From: Lachnospiraceae bacterium
GTDB taxonomy: Bacteria > Bacillota > Clostridia > Lachnospirales > Lachnospiraceae
Assembly (NCBI GenBank): GCA_910574965.1
Contig: CAJTDB010000002.1
Coordinates: forward strand, 186,001 to 250,000
Reading direction: 5' to 3'
Length of the DNA stretch: 64,000 nucleotides
Below, in pieces: positions 11,067-19,885 of the stretch. A model generated the notes under the pieces. The model was not told where the DNA came from, made no database searches, and saw nothing but the letters and a program-made list of their open reading frames with translations. A program made the position numbers and the translations under genes. How positions within the stretch are numbered: position 1 is the stretch's first letter; each line of letters opens with the position of its first letter.

Positions 11067-11915
11067 TTATCTCGTCTTCAAAAACAAATACTCCCGCTGG
11101 GCCTTCTCATCCTCCGGATACTGTTCCAGATAGCTTTCCATCTTCAGTTTCGCTGTCTCAAAATCTCCTTTTTGCTCATACACGGCAATCTCATATCCGA
11201 GAAGCTCCTGCAGGACTGCCCCTTCTCCCTTTGAGATTCCCCCTTCTAACGTTGAAAGTGCAGCATCATACTCTTTGTTTTCAATCTGCCAGCCTGCCAC
11301 CTTTGCATAAGCCTCCTGATGTACCGGATCCTTTCCTTCTAGATAACTCTGATACATACTTATGGCATAATCCGTATTTCCCATCTGCCAGTACAGCTCC
11401 GCTTCCCAGTAGACTGCCTCCGGGTCTCCGCTTTTGGCCGCATCTTCCAAATACGTTTTCGCGTTCTCATAGTCTTGCATATAATACGAAAGTCTCCCCA
11501 GCATGAGCTTGTCTTTCTTAGGAGTCAGCTCTATGGCCTTTTTAAAGTCCTCATTGGCTGCCGCCGCATTCTCGGCTTCCCGGTACAGCATCCCCCTGGC
11601 CATATAGATCTCCGCACTCTCTTTTAGATCCAGCACCGCCGTAAAGGTATCGATGGCTTTCGGAAGCTCTCCTGCATGATACAGCGCCGAAGCCTTATAC
11701 GCCGCAATATCCAGCTCCAGCGCACCTGCGCGGTAATTTGCAAGCCGAAGTGCTTCTTCATAAGAAGCAAGTGCCCCTTCATAGTCCCCTTCCAACGCCT
11801 GCTGCATCCCCTGCTCCCGCAAAGCAAGCTGCCTCTCTTTTGTCTCCTCGCTTTTCCCGCAGCCCGTCAAGCAGAGCAGCACAAGACACGCAAGCATCCA
11901 CCGAATGTGTTTCAT
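11067..11915 (-). CDS. Tetratricopeptide-repeat lipoprotein
   Basis: 282 residues. A signal peptide ends in lipobox LTGC (Cys19), so the protein should be lipid-anchored on the outer face of the membrane. The rest is helical with about six TPR-like units (for example EGDYEGALASYEEALRLA, ALYHAGELPKAIDTFTAVLD). Such proteins scaffold protein complexes; no partner is evident. The start at 11915 follows GGAGAGGGAAG and overlaps the stop of the upstream glycosyltransferase gene in ATGA, so the two are coupled. Last gene of the polysaccharide locus; its role there is unknown. Confidence 0.85.
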   Translation of the reverse strand: MKHIRWMLACLVLLCLTGCGKSEETKERQLALREQGMQQALEGDYEGALASYEEALRLANYRAGALELDIAAYKASALYHAGELPKAIDTFTAVLDLKESAEIYMARGMLYREAENAAAANEDFKKAIELTPKKDKLMLGRLSYYMQDYENAKTYLEDAAKSGDPEAVYWEAELYWQMGNTDYAISMYQSYLEGKDPVHQEAYAKVAGWQIENKEYDAALSTLEGGISKGEGAVLQELLGYEIAVYEQKGDFETAKLKMESYLEQYPEDEKAQREYLFLKTR

Positions 11916-12838
11916 CTTCCCTCTCCTTCCTGCCAGAACGTCTGGTTCATTGTGCACATTTGAATCACCCTTTTAGGAAGTATCCGATAATGCTGCCCCA
12001 GCTTATAGCCCAGAAATTTTCCTGCATTGTTTGTGATCACTGAAAAGATCAGCCAGGGCTTTCGAATCCGCAGACAGTGCCGGATGCTCTTTTTCACCAA
12101 ACGCATACCCTCGGATTCCGAACTCACGTTTCCGAACACTTCCGGATGCATAACCTGAGAAACTGCCAGATCAAAATATCTGTGGAATTGATCCTTTGCA
12201 TGGTAATTATGAGAATGAATCACCTGCGCATCCGCACAGTACGCAACCTTTCCTCCGGCTAAAATCATCTTTCCGGCCAGAATCATATCTTCATTAAAAA
12301 TGGTCTTTTTCTCAAAGCCGCCCTGTTCCAGATATGCCCCGCGTCTCCAGGCAGCACACACATTGGAACAGAAAAACGTCTTGACACCCAGTTCCTCTAT
12401 GTTCTCTTTTCCTTTTATAAAGCTTTCCGCTGTATAATTAAAGCTTCTGGTATATTTTTCAATCTCGCTGCAGTCTTTGGCCGGAAGCTGTCTGGCATAA
12501 GCCGCCCATACATCCGGATTGGAAAATGCTTCCAGAAGCCGTTCCACCAGGAAACGGTCTGCAGGCAGCGCATCCTGCGTCATGCAGATTACAATATCCC
12601 CAGAGCATTTTCGGATTCCCTGGTCCCTGGTCCCTCCATGGTCAAACTGCTCTTTTGTCAGATGATGGATCTCCACATCCGAAAAACGTTCTTTCAGCTC
12701 TTTCGGAAAGCAGGCTTCCTCCGTGTTCATAAGAATGATCCGCTGCACCGGATGACTCTGCGCCTTTATACGTTCCAAAAGCTGTGTAAACTGCCTGCCC
12801 GGCCTGTAGACCGGAATCAGCACATCTGCCGTCAACAT
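11912..12838 (-). CDS. GT2 glycosyltransferase, rhamnosyltransferase-like
   Basis: 308 residues. A GT-A fold is indicated by VLIPVYRPG at the N-terminus, the FDHGGTRDQGI segment and ICMTQDALPAD, which carries the metal-binding acidic pair, as in RfbN/RgpF-type rhamnosyltransferases. NEDMILAGKMI holds the likely catalytic base region. It would add a sugar, possibly rhamnose given RfbA and RfbC in the locus, to a lipid-linked glycan on the cytosolic side. A terminator separates it from the LCP gene upstream, so this gene and the lipoprotein gene may have their own promoter. Confidence 0.85.
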   Translation of the reverse strand: MLTADVLIPVYRPGRQFTQLLERIKAQSHPVQRIILMNTEEACFPKELKERFSDVEIHHLTKEQFDHGGTRDQGIRKCSGDIVICMTQDALPADRFLVERLLEAFSNPDVWAAYARQLPAKDCSEIEKYTRSFNYTAESFIKGKENIEELGVKTFFCSNVCAAWRRGAYLEQGGFEKKTIFNEDMILAGKMILAGGKVAYCADAQVIHSHNYHAKDQFHRYFDLAVSQVMHPEVFGNVSSESEGMRLVKKSIRHCLRIRKPWLIFSVITNNAGKFLGYKLGQHYRILPKRVIQMCTMNQTFWQEGEGR

Positions 12839-12868
12839 AGGTTTTGTCTGCCCTCCTGTTCTGTATTT

Positions 12869-12943
12869 GAAAAAGGCTGCCCCATGGAGCCGTCCCGGTC
12901 CCTGACCGGACCCGCTCCTGCGACAGCCCCTGCAGCCTTCTGC
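12869..12943 (-). terminator. Intrinsic terminator after LCP gene
   Basis: Minus-strand AAGGCTGC pairs with GCAGCCTTTTT, with an inner GGTCCGGT...ACCGG hairpin. The T-run follows the second arm. It separates the LCP gene from the downstream glycosyltransferase gene. Confidence 0.75.
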
Positions 12944-12965
12944 TTTTCTTCTATCCCTGCGGAAT

Positions 12966-14129
12966 TTACTCTGTAACTCCTGTATCTTTCATAATCTGAT
13001 CCGATATCGCCTGTACTTCCTCCGACGGAACATAGTCATAATTGCCGAACAGATATTCGTGCAACTGACGGACATTTTCCGCCAGATTGACCGGAACAAC
13101 GCAGGAACCTTTTGCCTTAATGCTCGCCGGCACCTTGTCAAAGGGGAATCCCTGAGTATCCACGATGTCATAACCGATCATCTCCGGAGCCATCTGGATT
13201 AGCTGCTCATTGCTGTAGTTCGTTGCAATCTTGGAGAATACTGCATTGATGATCTCATTGATCTTTGCAATATCCGACTTTTTGGCCGTATTCACGATCT
13301 CCATAATTACTTCTCTCTGGCGCTCGGTTCTCTTGAAGTCGTCTCCTGCTGTGTAACGGATACGGCAGTAGGAAGTCGCCTGCACACCGTCTAAGAGCTG
13401 CAGACCCGTCTGAGTCAGCTTCTGTGTCTCCACGCCTGTTACCTTGGATGTCTCCACCGTATAATTGTTCAGGTGAGAGATCTCCGACTCATCCACATCA
13501 ATGTAAATGCCGCCTAAAAGATCAATCGTCTCTGTCAGAGCCGCAAAGTCCACACTCATATAATACTGAATATCCAGATCCAGATTCTTGTTCAGCATTC
13601 CCATAGCCTGCTCCGGACCTCCGGCAGAATAGGCACCGTTGCATTTGTTAAACTTGCCGTTAGTCAGATCCAGATAAGTATCACGATAGACCGATACAAG
13701 GCGTACTTCTCCTGTATCGTTGTTGATGCTGGCAATAATCATCGTGTCACTGCGGTTTCCTTTGCCAAGCTGTCCCGGTGTTCGGGTATCCAATCCAAAC
13801 AGCGCCACATTGGTATATCCGGACATGGTTTTGACCGTCTCCTCCGGAATATTCTCATTAATCTGAACTTTTTCCGGGTCTACCTTCGGCCTTTGGAGCC
13901 TGTCTAACTGTCTTACCACATAAAATCCTGCCACCAGCACAAGCAACAGCAGGATCTCCACACCAAAAATGATAAAACGCTTTCTCTTTTTCGCCGCTTT
14001 TTTCTTGGCAGCACCCTTTTTTCTCGAAGACGGAGAAGCCGAACCGGAAGAAGCGCTTCTCTTAGAGGAATCCGGGTTCCTGGAAGAACTCTTTTTTACA
14101 CCTGTCTTTTTCGTCGTTTCTTTTGCCAT
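12966..14129 (-). CDS. LCP (LytR-CpsA-Psr) family glycopolymer ligase
   Basis: 387 residues. A very basic Ser/Lys-rich cytosolic tail (about 1-50), one membrane helix (about 51-70), then the extracellular LCP domain with NVALFGLDTR, GNRSDTMIIAS and SVYRDTYLD, whose Arg and Asp residues bind the polyprenyl pyrophosphate. LCP enzymes move a finished glycopolymer from undecaprenyl phosphate to peptidoglycan. Its place after the initiating transferase gene argues that the product of this locus is attached to the cell wall. Confidence 0.94.
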   Translation of the reverse strand: MAKETTKKTGVKKSSSRNPDSSKRSASSGSASPSSRKKGAAKKKAAKKRKRFIIFGVEILLLLVLVAGFYVVRQLDRLQRPKVDPEKVQINENIPEETVKTMSGYTNVALFGLDTRTPGQLGKGNRSDTMIIASINNDTGEVRLVSVYRDTYLDLTNGKFNKCNGAYSAGGPEQAMGMLNKNLDLDIQYYMSVDFAALTETIDLLGGIYIDVDESEISHLNNYTVETSKVTGVETQKLTQTGLQLLDGVQATSYCRIRYTAGDDFKRTERQREVIMEIVNTAKKSDIAKINEIINAVFSKIATNYSNEQLIQMAPEMIGYDIVDTQGFPFDKVPASIKAKGSCVVPVNLAENVRQLHEYLFGNYDYVPSEEVQAISDQIMKDTGVTE

Positions 14130-14150
14130 AATTCATCCTTTCTACGCCTG

Positions 14151-15560
14151 TCAATAAGCATTCTTATTCACAAAACCTTTAAAGAACGTCAGGAACAGAA
14201 TCTTAATATCCAGCCCCAAGGTCCAGTTTTCAATATAATACAGGTCGTATTCAATACGTTTTTTGATTGATGTATCTCCCCGGTATCCATTGATCTGCGC
14301 CCAGCCGGTCAGCCCCGGACGCACCTGATGCTTTACCATGTAGCGCGGAATCTCTTCTCTGAATTTTTCCACGAAAAAAGGACGCTCCGGACGCGGTCCC
14401 ACCAGACTCATATCACCCTTCAGGATATTAAACAACTGCGGGAGCTCATCAATGCTGGTTCTGCGGATAAACCTTCCCACCCTGGTCACGCGGGGGTCAT
14501 TGCGCACAGTCCATGCCTTTTTCTCGCTCCGTGGCGACTGTACTTCCATGGAACGGAACTTATACATCTGAAAATTCTGATTATGGAGCCCTACTCGCTC
14601 CTGTTTGTATATGAGCGGCCCTCTGGACGTTGTCTTGACCAGAACAGCCGTAACCAGCATGATCGGTGAAAAAATTGCAATAGCCACCACTGCCCCCATA
14701 AGATCCATGATCCGCTTGCAGATCATATTGAATGTATTCGTCAGCGGCACATGACGAATGTTGACCACCGGAAGTCCCATCAGATCTTCCGTATAGGGCC
14801 TTGTGGGAATGATATCATTATAATCCGGGACAAACTTTGTATGCACTCCGGACTTCTCACAGGCTGCAACAATTCGTTTTAGTTTATAATACTCCTGAAG
14901 TCCCAAAGTCAGAGCAATCTCATCCAGACGGTTATTTTCTAATATCTGCTCCAGCTCGTCCGTTGTTCCAAGAATCGAAACCCCTTTGTACTTATAACCG
15001 ATCTCCTTATTATCATCCAGGATCCCTTTTATCTTATATCCCCACTGAGGATTGGCATAGATCCGGTCAATAAAAGCCTCCGCAGCGCTGCTGTAGCCCA
15101 CAAAAATAATATGGCGCAGATTAAAGCCGCTTTTACGCATCTTGCGCAGACCGATCCGGATCAGGTTGCGCACTCCTGTCTCCAGACCAATGTTGATGAT
15201 GTAGAAATAAATCAGCATGGTCTTGGAATAATAATCCGCATAGTCATTGTAGCTGCGGAGCAAAAAGAGCGTACCCATAATCAGGAGAAGACCGATGGTA
15301 TTCGCCTTTATAATATTGCTGCCCTCAAGCCTGCGTCCCTGCAGACGTTTGGACGTATACAGATTAAACGCCAAATACAGCGTCAGATATAAGGGCACAA
15401 TCGGAATCAGCACTACACAGTACTGAACAAAACTAAGCCCATGGGGGCCGTCCAGAATCAGGAATTTATATGCCCATGACAATAGATATGCGATGCAGAT
15501 CGTAAACGCATCGATTACCACATGAAGCCGGTTAAAATACCGTTGATTATCTTTGATCAA
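14151..15560 (-). CDS. Polyprenyl-phosphate sugar phosphotransferase (initiating enzyme)
   Basis: 469 residues. Several N-terminal membrane helices, a central nucleotide-fold-like domain ([16 protein letters not shown] near 150), then the bacterial sugar transferase domain with [31 protein letters not shown] and [17 protein letters not shown]. This is the WbaP/CpsE-type enzyme that transfers a hexose-1-phosphate to undecaprenyl phosphate and begins repeat-unit synthesis. The start is TTG at 15560, 8 nt after AGGTGA; no nearer ATG exists. The sugar cannot be told from sequence. Confidence 0.93.
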   Translation of the reverse strand: MIKDNQRYFNRLHVVIDAFTICIAYLLSWAYKFLILDGPHGLSFVQYCVVLIPIVPLYLTLYLAFNLYTSKRLQGRRLEGSNIIKANTIGLLLIMGTLFLLRSYNDYADYYSKTMLIYFYIINIGLETGVRNLIRIGLRKMRKSGFNLRHIIFVGYSSAAEAFIDRIYANPQWGYKIKGILDDNKEIGYKYKGVSILGTTDELEQILENNRLDEIALTLGLQEYYKLKRIVAACEKSGVHTKFVPDYNDIIPTRPYTEDLMGLPVVNIRHVPLTNTFNMICKRIMDLMGAVVAIAIFSPIMLVTAVLVKTTSRGPLIYKQERVGLHNQNFQMYKFRSMEVQSPRSEKKAWTVRNDPRVTRVGRFIRRTSIDELPQLFNILKGDMSLVGPRPERPFFVEKFREEIPRYMVKHQVRPGLTGWAQINGYRGDTSIKKRIEYDLYYIENWTLGLDIKILFLTFFKGFVNKNAY

Positions 15561-15585
15561 AACAGTTCACCTGTTCTTTCTGCCA

Positions 15586-16551
15586 TTACAACCATGGTAT
15601 CAACAACAGAATGTTCCTCCAAAGTTCCAGTTGAATCTTCACATAATCCCAGAAATGATTCGTATGAAACCGAACTCTTTTGTCCGGATGCTCCCTGCAA
15701 AGCCGAAATCCCCGCAGAAGTCCCTGCCGATAATCTCTTCCCAGTCCTTTTCGCACAAAAAACAGGTACTTGATGGCAAACCCTGCCAGCAAAAAAGGTC
15801 CGTTCAGGAGCATCTGCAAAAAAGGCATATTTTTATAGAGCAGATAGACATTATTTCCTGCGGAATGTACGACTTTAAAATGGTTGTGTCTCGAACCGCT
15901 GGTGGCGCTTCCTATATGAAACACTTTCGCTTCCGGAACATACCAGTGATAATAGCCGTGGAGCTTCGCCCGGTAAGACAAATCCATATCTTCTAAATAG
16001 GCAAAGTGGGCTTCATCAAAACCGCCCAGCTTCTCTACCAGCTCCTTTCGGTAGATAGCCGCTCCGGCACATGAGGAAAAGATTCTGCCCGCAGCAGAAC
16101 ATTTGTTTGATTTTTTCCCTTTTCCTCTGGCAAATCCCCAGCCCAGAGCACAATAAAAATCCCCTCCGTTGTCCAGAAGCTCTCGGTCCTTATACTGCAG
16201 CATCTGCGCCGCACAAGAAAACCTTCTCTCATCTTCCCGGAGAGCCCAAAGAAGCGCAGATGCAAAATCCGGCTGCACTTCTGTATCATTGTTCAAAAGT
16301 ATGACATACGGGCCGGAAGCCCGTCTGATTCCTTCATTCACTGCCCTGCAGAAACCGTAATTTTTGTCCAGAGCAACCAGTATACATTCCTTAAAATGTT
16401 CCCGGATATACTCCTGACTTCCATCGGAGGACCCGTTGTCCACCACAATGATCTCCACAGACACACCTGTCTGCTTCAACACCGAACGCAGGCATGTTTC
16501 CAAAAACGAGATCCCGTTATAGTTCGGAATCACTACCGACACGTCTGACAT
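15586..16551 (-). CDS. GT2 glycosyltransferase (WbbL/rhamnosyltransferase-like)
   Basis: 321 residues. VSVVIPNYNGISFLETCLRSVLKQ at the start, VVDNGSSDGS for nucleotide binding, LLNNDTEVQPD as the DxD-like metal site and AYLEDMDLSYRAKLHGY with the catalytic base. Hydrophobic segments near residues 255-270 suggest membrane association. It adds a sugar to the lipid-linked intermediate. It begins 12 nt after the preceding glycosyltransferase gene ends and has GAGGGAG ahead of its start. Confidence 0.9.
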   Translation of the reverse strand: MSDVSVVIPNYNGISFLETCLRSVLKQTGVSVEIIVVDNGSSDGSQEYIREHFKECILVALDKNYGFCRAVNEGIRRASGPYVILLNNDTEVQPDFASALLWALREDERRFSCAAQMLQYKDRELLDNGGDFYCALGWGFARGKGKKSNKCSAAGRIFSSCAGAAIYRKELVEKLGGFDEAHFAYLEDMDLSYRAKLHGYYHWYVPEAKVFHIGSATSGSRHNHFKVVHSAGNNVYLLYKNMPFLQMLLNGPFLLAGFAIKYLFFVRKGLGRDYRQGLLRGFRLCREHPDKRVRFHTNHFWDYVKIQLELWRNILLLIPWL

Positions 16552-16563
16552 GCGCCGCTCCCT

Positions 16564-18330
16564 CTAATGCAGCCCCTGAATCCGGCAGTTGGTATCCTCC
16601 AGTGAGAGATTCCGATTGTAATATCTGTCCGGTTCCTTCAGCAGTTCTTTCCATTTCTTCTCAAAGGCAGCCGCCCGTCTGAGTATCTTCTTCCGACGGG
16701 GACCTTTCTGTTCCGTCAAAAGGATGCCTGGTTCATAGACATTCCGAAGTCCCAGCGCTTCCAGCTTCAGGCAGAGATCCACATCCTTCATCCGGTCTTC
16801 CACATCTTCGGAAAAACCTCCTGCCCGGAGAAAATGCGCTTTTTTCACCATCATGGCTTTCCCGGAAACTGCATGGCAGTTCTGCTGCAGCACTGCTTTG
16901 TGAAAATATCCGGTAAATCCAAAGGGAAGTCCCCGAAATGCATCTCCTGCTGTACCGCAAAGCCCCAGAATCTTTGCCCCGTACCGAAGTTTATGGCGGC
17001 TGTCATAGACCCGGCCCCCAACAGCACCGGTTCCCGGCCGCTCTGCATTTCCCAGAAAAAGTTCCAGAAAGCCTCTGCCAACCTGCTCAATCCGGCTCTC
17101 CAGAAAGAGAAGATACTCGCTGTCCAGCTTCTCAGCCAGTCTGGAAAATGTTACAAATTTATTACATGCACTAGTACAATATACTACTTTTATTGGTATT
17201 TGTCTATGTTCTTTTATAAAATTCAGAATTAATTTATTTTTTGTTCCCTCGTCCAGTAAAACCAGAAGCTCCGCATTGGTATAAGAACGATTCCTTCCAA
17301 GAGCTTTTGCCAGCTTTTTCAATACCGGAAAACCCGGTACATCCAGCACCACAATACTCACCTTGGGCGCTCCGGATACGGGATATATCACCCGATAAAA
17401 GCCCGGATTATCCATATGCTCCACAGTCCCGGCCTGGCCTACCCGTTCAAGATGCGCCTCCACTGCCCGTTTGCCGGCTTCATAGGCATACCTTTTGCTC
17501 TCCGGATTGCCGGCTGTAGACAGATCGTGACAGCGCCAGTGATAAAGCACCCGCGGAATATGCCCGATCTGCTCCGCCTTTTCTGCACACTGCAAAATCA
17601 GGTCATAGTCCTGAGCTCCGTCATACTCCTGTTGATATCCCTTGGTTTTCTGAAGCAGGCTTTTCTTTACCACAAGCAGATGACAAATATAATTGTTGCT
17701 TCTTAGCAGATCCGGATTGTAGTCCGGTTTAAAATGCGGCTGAAAATATAGGGCAGAATCAAAAGTCACCTTGTCTTCATCCGTGTAGAGCAGATCCGTG
17801 CCCGGATGATCTGATAAATATTTCACAATTTCAAAAAGCGCATGTTCCTCCAGAAGATCATCATGGTCTAAAAGCGCTACATATTCTCCGGAAGCAAGCG
17901 CGGCGGCCGCATTGGTATTGCCCGCAATCCCCAGGTTTTCCGACAGTTTCTCATATCGTATCCTGGAGTCTTTTCCCGCATATTCCCGGATGACCTTCTC
18001 CGCCCTCTGGTCCTCCCCGCTTCCGTCCGCCAGACAAAGTTCCAGATTCTCATAAGTCTGAGAAAGGACCGACTCAATCATCTCCTTTAGAAACAACTCC
18101 GGAGTACGGTACACCGGCACCACAACACTGATTTTGGGTGCATATGCAAAATGGTGTGCCCTTTGAAGTTCTTTCTCACTTTCAGCCGGACGGCTGCAGA
18201 TCATCCAGTCCTGATATCCTTTTTCCAGACTGCTGCGGTACAGGTGTTCCTGTACCTTTCGGCGCAGTTTTGTCACGCCGCAGCTTTTCATATACTGATA
18301 TCCACGTTTTGCATAACTGACATTTTTCAT
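16564..18330 (-). CDS. Two-domain GT2 glycosyltransferase with a degenerate second domain
   Basis: 588 residues from ATG 18330; an ATG at 18378 without a ribosome binding site would add 16. The first GT2 domain is intact (ISVVVPVYRTPELFLKEM, ADGSGEDQ, LLDHDDLLEEHALFE). The second aligns by eye with the second domain of the protein at 24635-26527, but its metal site reads FLESRIE where the paralogue has FLNNDTE, and its nucleotide-binding loop is also changed. So only one half probably transfers sugar. An AT-rich patch lies at about 17150-17245. The start overlaps or abuts the DUF4956 gene. Confidence 0.85.
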   Translation of the reverse strand: MKNVSYAKRGYQYMKSCGVTKLRRKVQEHLYRSSLEKGYQDWMICSRPAESEKELQRAHHFAYAPKISVVVPVYRTPELFLKEMIESVLSQTYENLELCLADGSGEDQRAEKVIREYAGKDSRIRYEKLSENLGIAGNTNAAAALASGEYVALLDHDDLLEEHALFEIVKYLSDHPGTDLLYTDEDKVTFDSALYFQPHFKPDYNPDLLRSNNYICHLLVVKKSLLQKTKGYQQEYDGAQDYDLILQCAEKAEQIGHIPRVLYHWRCHDLSTAGNPESKRYAYEAGKRAVEAHLERVGQAGTVEHMDNPGFYRVIYPVSGAPKVSIVVLDVPGFPVLKKLAKALGRNRSYTNAELLVLLDEGTKNKLILNFIKEHRQIPIKVVYCTSACNKFVTFSRLAEKLDSEYLLFLESRIEQVGRGFLELFLGNAERPGTGAVGGRVYDSRHKLRYGAKILGLCGTAGDAFRGLPFGFTGYFHKAVLQQNCHAVSGKAMMVKKAHFLRAGGFSEDVEDRMKDVDLCLKLEALGLRNVYEPGILLTEQKGPRRKKILRRAAAFEKKWKELLKEPDRYYNRNLSLEDTNCRIQGLH

Positions 18331-18355
18331 AGCCGCCAAATCTCTCTGTTTGATA

Positions 18356-19030
18356 TTAGAATGTGACCTCTCCGTCATGAGCGATCAGGGACGCGCTTAT
18401 CATGCCTTCCAGCTCTGCTGTTTCCTTGACCAGTCCGCTCTCATCCTTTACCCGAAGCTCCACTACCATGTCCAGACGTCCTTTGGAAAGATTTCTGGAT
18501 TTTACCTTGTAGGATTTTGCATATTTGCCCACAACCTCCAGTACGGCGCCTTCTCCATCCATCCGGGAGCTGTTTACCACAAGCATCACCGGCGCCTTTG
18601 CCACCGGCAGAAGATCCAGTACAAGGATGCACACCGTTACGGCCACGGAAGTCACTAACGCCACCTCATAAAGCCCTGCTCCGCAGATGATGCCGATGCT
18701 GATAGACCAGAACAAAAAAACCAGATCCATAGGGTCTTTGATGGCTGTCCGGAACCGAATGATGGACAGTGCGCCTACCATACCAAGGGAAATAACCAGA
18801 TTGGACTGCATGGCAAGGATAATCGCTGCAGTGATCAGAGACAGCGCCGCCAAAGAGATGTTAAAGCTCTTAGAATAGAACACCTTTCTCGTCACCAAAC
18901 GGTAGATCATAAAAATATAGAGTGCCAGCAGTGCCGTCACCAGCAGTGTAGCCGCGATCTTACCGGTAGTAATATCCATGCTGCTGAAGCCTTCCAAAAA
19001 AGATTTTTTAAATACATCTTGAAATCCCAT
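18356..19030 (-). CDS. DUF4956 membrane protein
   Basis: 224 residues. Four membrane helices in the first 150 residues, including the conserved stretch SLGMVGALSIIRFRTAIKDP typical of DUF4956, then a soluble alpha/beta C-terminal domain (about 150-224). The function of the family is not established. It often sits next to VTC-domain and CotH proteins, as it does here, so it may be a membrane partner of the polymerase-like VTC protein (inference). The start at 19030 follows AAAAGGAG. Confidence 0.88.
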   Translation of the reverse strand: MGFQDVFKKSFLEGFSSMDITTGKIAATLLVTALLALYIFMIYRLVTRKVFYSKSFNISLAALSLITAAIILAMQSNLVISLGMVGALSIIRFRTAIKDPMDLVFLFWSISIGIICGAGLYEVALVTSVAVTVCILVLDLLPVAKAPVMLVVNSSRMDGEGAVLEVVGKYAKSYKVKSRNLSKGRLDMVVELRVKDESGLVKETAELEGMISASLIAHDGEVTF

Positions 19031-19114
19031 CTTATGTAGCTCTCCTTTTTATTTTCGTCCTGCAAAAATGCCTCTTTATCCGGAAACCGTCTCATCCGCA
19101 TCTGCGGTCAAAAC

Positions 19115-19166
19115 TCCTTCCCGGCATCAGCAGGAAAATGCTGTTTTTAGTTTCGTGTGAAAATAC
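19115..19166 (-). repeat. Possible degenerate leader palindrome (DUF4956 leader)
   Basis: Minus-strand CGAAACTAAAAACAGCA resembles the junction CGGAACTATAAAACAGCA between tandem copies of the leader family. The arms no longer pair well. Part of a 142-bp gap in which nothing else stands out. Confidence 0.35.
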
Positions 19167-19172
19167 CACGTT

Positions 19173-19856
19173 CTACAGATGATATTTTCTGCAAAGATAA
19201 TACTTGGAAAATGCCGTCGGACGCAGCCGGCCCGGCTGCAGGATCCGATAGATCATATCCGGCAAATATTCATCATATTTGACTTCCAAAATTTGCTGTC
19301 CCGCCGAGAGAACCGGCCTTAAGGGAATCTGCTCTTCCAGAAACAGATCTGTCCGGTTAGAAGAGCTGATCGCTTCATCCATCGTAATCCGGACATTTCC
19401 AAGCGGGCAGACATAAGGGGTTCTTGCGTATTCCACAATCACTTTCGGTACCATAAGCCGGGTCCGCATCAAAAGGCAGAGCTTTTTCAGAAGTTTCTGC
19501 TCTTCACTGATCTGCTTTGGTATGCCGCCTGCCATAAGCGTACGGCACTGCTCCTCCGTCAGCGGACAGGAAAGCTTTCTCGTCTTGCTTCTTATTTTCT
19601 TTTTTAGTTCTAATGTTATATGCTCTGTGCTGTGATTATAGATCCGGATACGGAATTTCTCTCTTGGATCCGTTCCGGACTCGTTCTCTTTCAGACAACT
19701 GTCATAATAATCGTCAAAGTACAGGCTTCGTATCCGGTAGACTCCGTCTGCTCCCGCATGAGGATCCGGCCTTACCAGTCCTTGCAGGCGTACCTTAAGC
19801 ACCGCAAGTTCTCCGTCAGAACAGAGGTATTTAAACTCATGCCGGTAAGACTCCAT
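19173..19856 (-). CDS. VTC-domain protein (polyphosphate polymerase-like)
   Basis: 227 residues from ATG 19856, preceded by AGGAGTG; an open frame 15 codons longer lacks a good site. The VTC tunnel fold is suggested by YRHEFKYLC at the start, RSLYFDDYYD, the basic strand KFRIRIYN, LELKKKI, VIVEYAR, VRITMDEAI and the final acidic/basic strand LEVKYDEYLP. In yeast Vtc4 such residues bind nucleotide and polyphosphate. Whether bacterial stand-alone VTC proteins make polyphosphate is less certain. The gene starts 29 nt after the CotH gene and precedes DUF4956. Confidence 0.87.
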   Translation of the reverse strand: MESYRHEFKYLCSDGELAVLKVRLQGLVRPDPHAGADGVYRIRSLYFDDYYDSCLKENESGTDPREKFRIRIYNHSTEHITLELKKKIRSKTRKLSCPLTEEQCRTLMAGGIPKQISEEQKLLKKLCLLMRTRLMVPKVIVEYARTPYVCPLGNVRITMDEAISSSNRTDLFLEEQIPLRPVLSAGQQILEVKYDEYLPDMIYRILQPGRLRPTAFSKYYLCRKYHL

Positions 19857-19885
19857 GGAATCACTCCTGTCTTCTTTATATTGTC

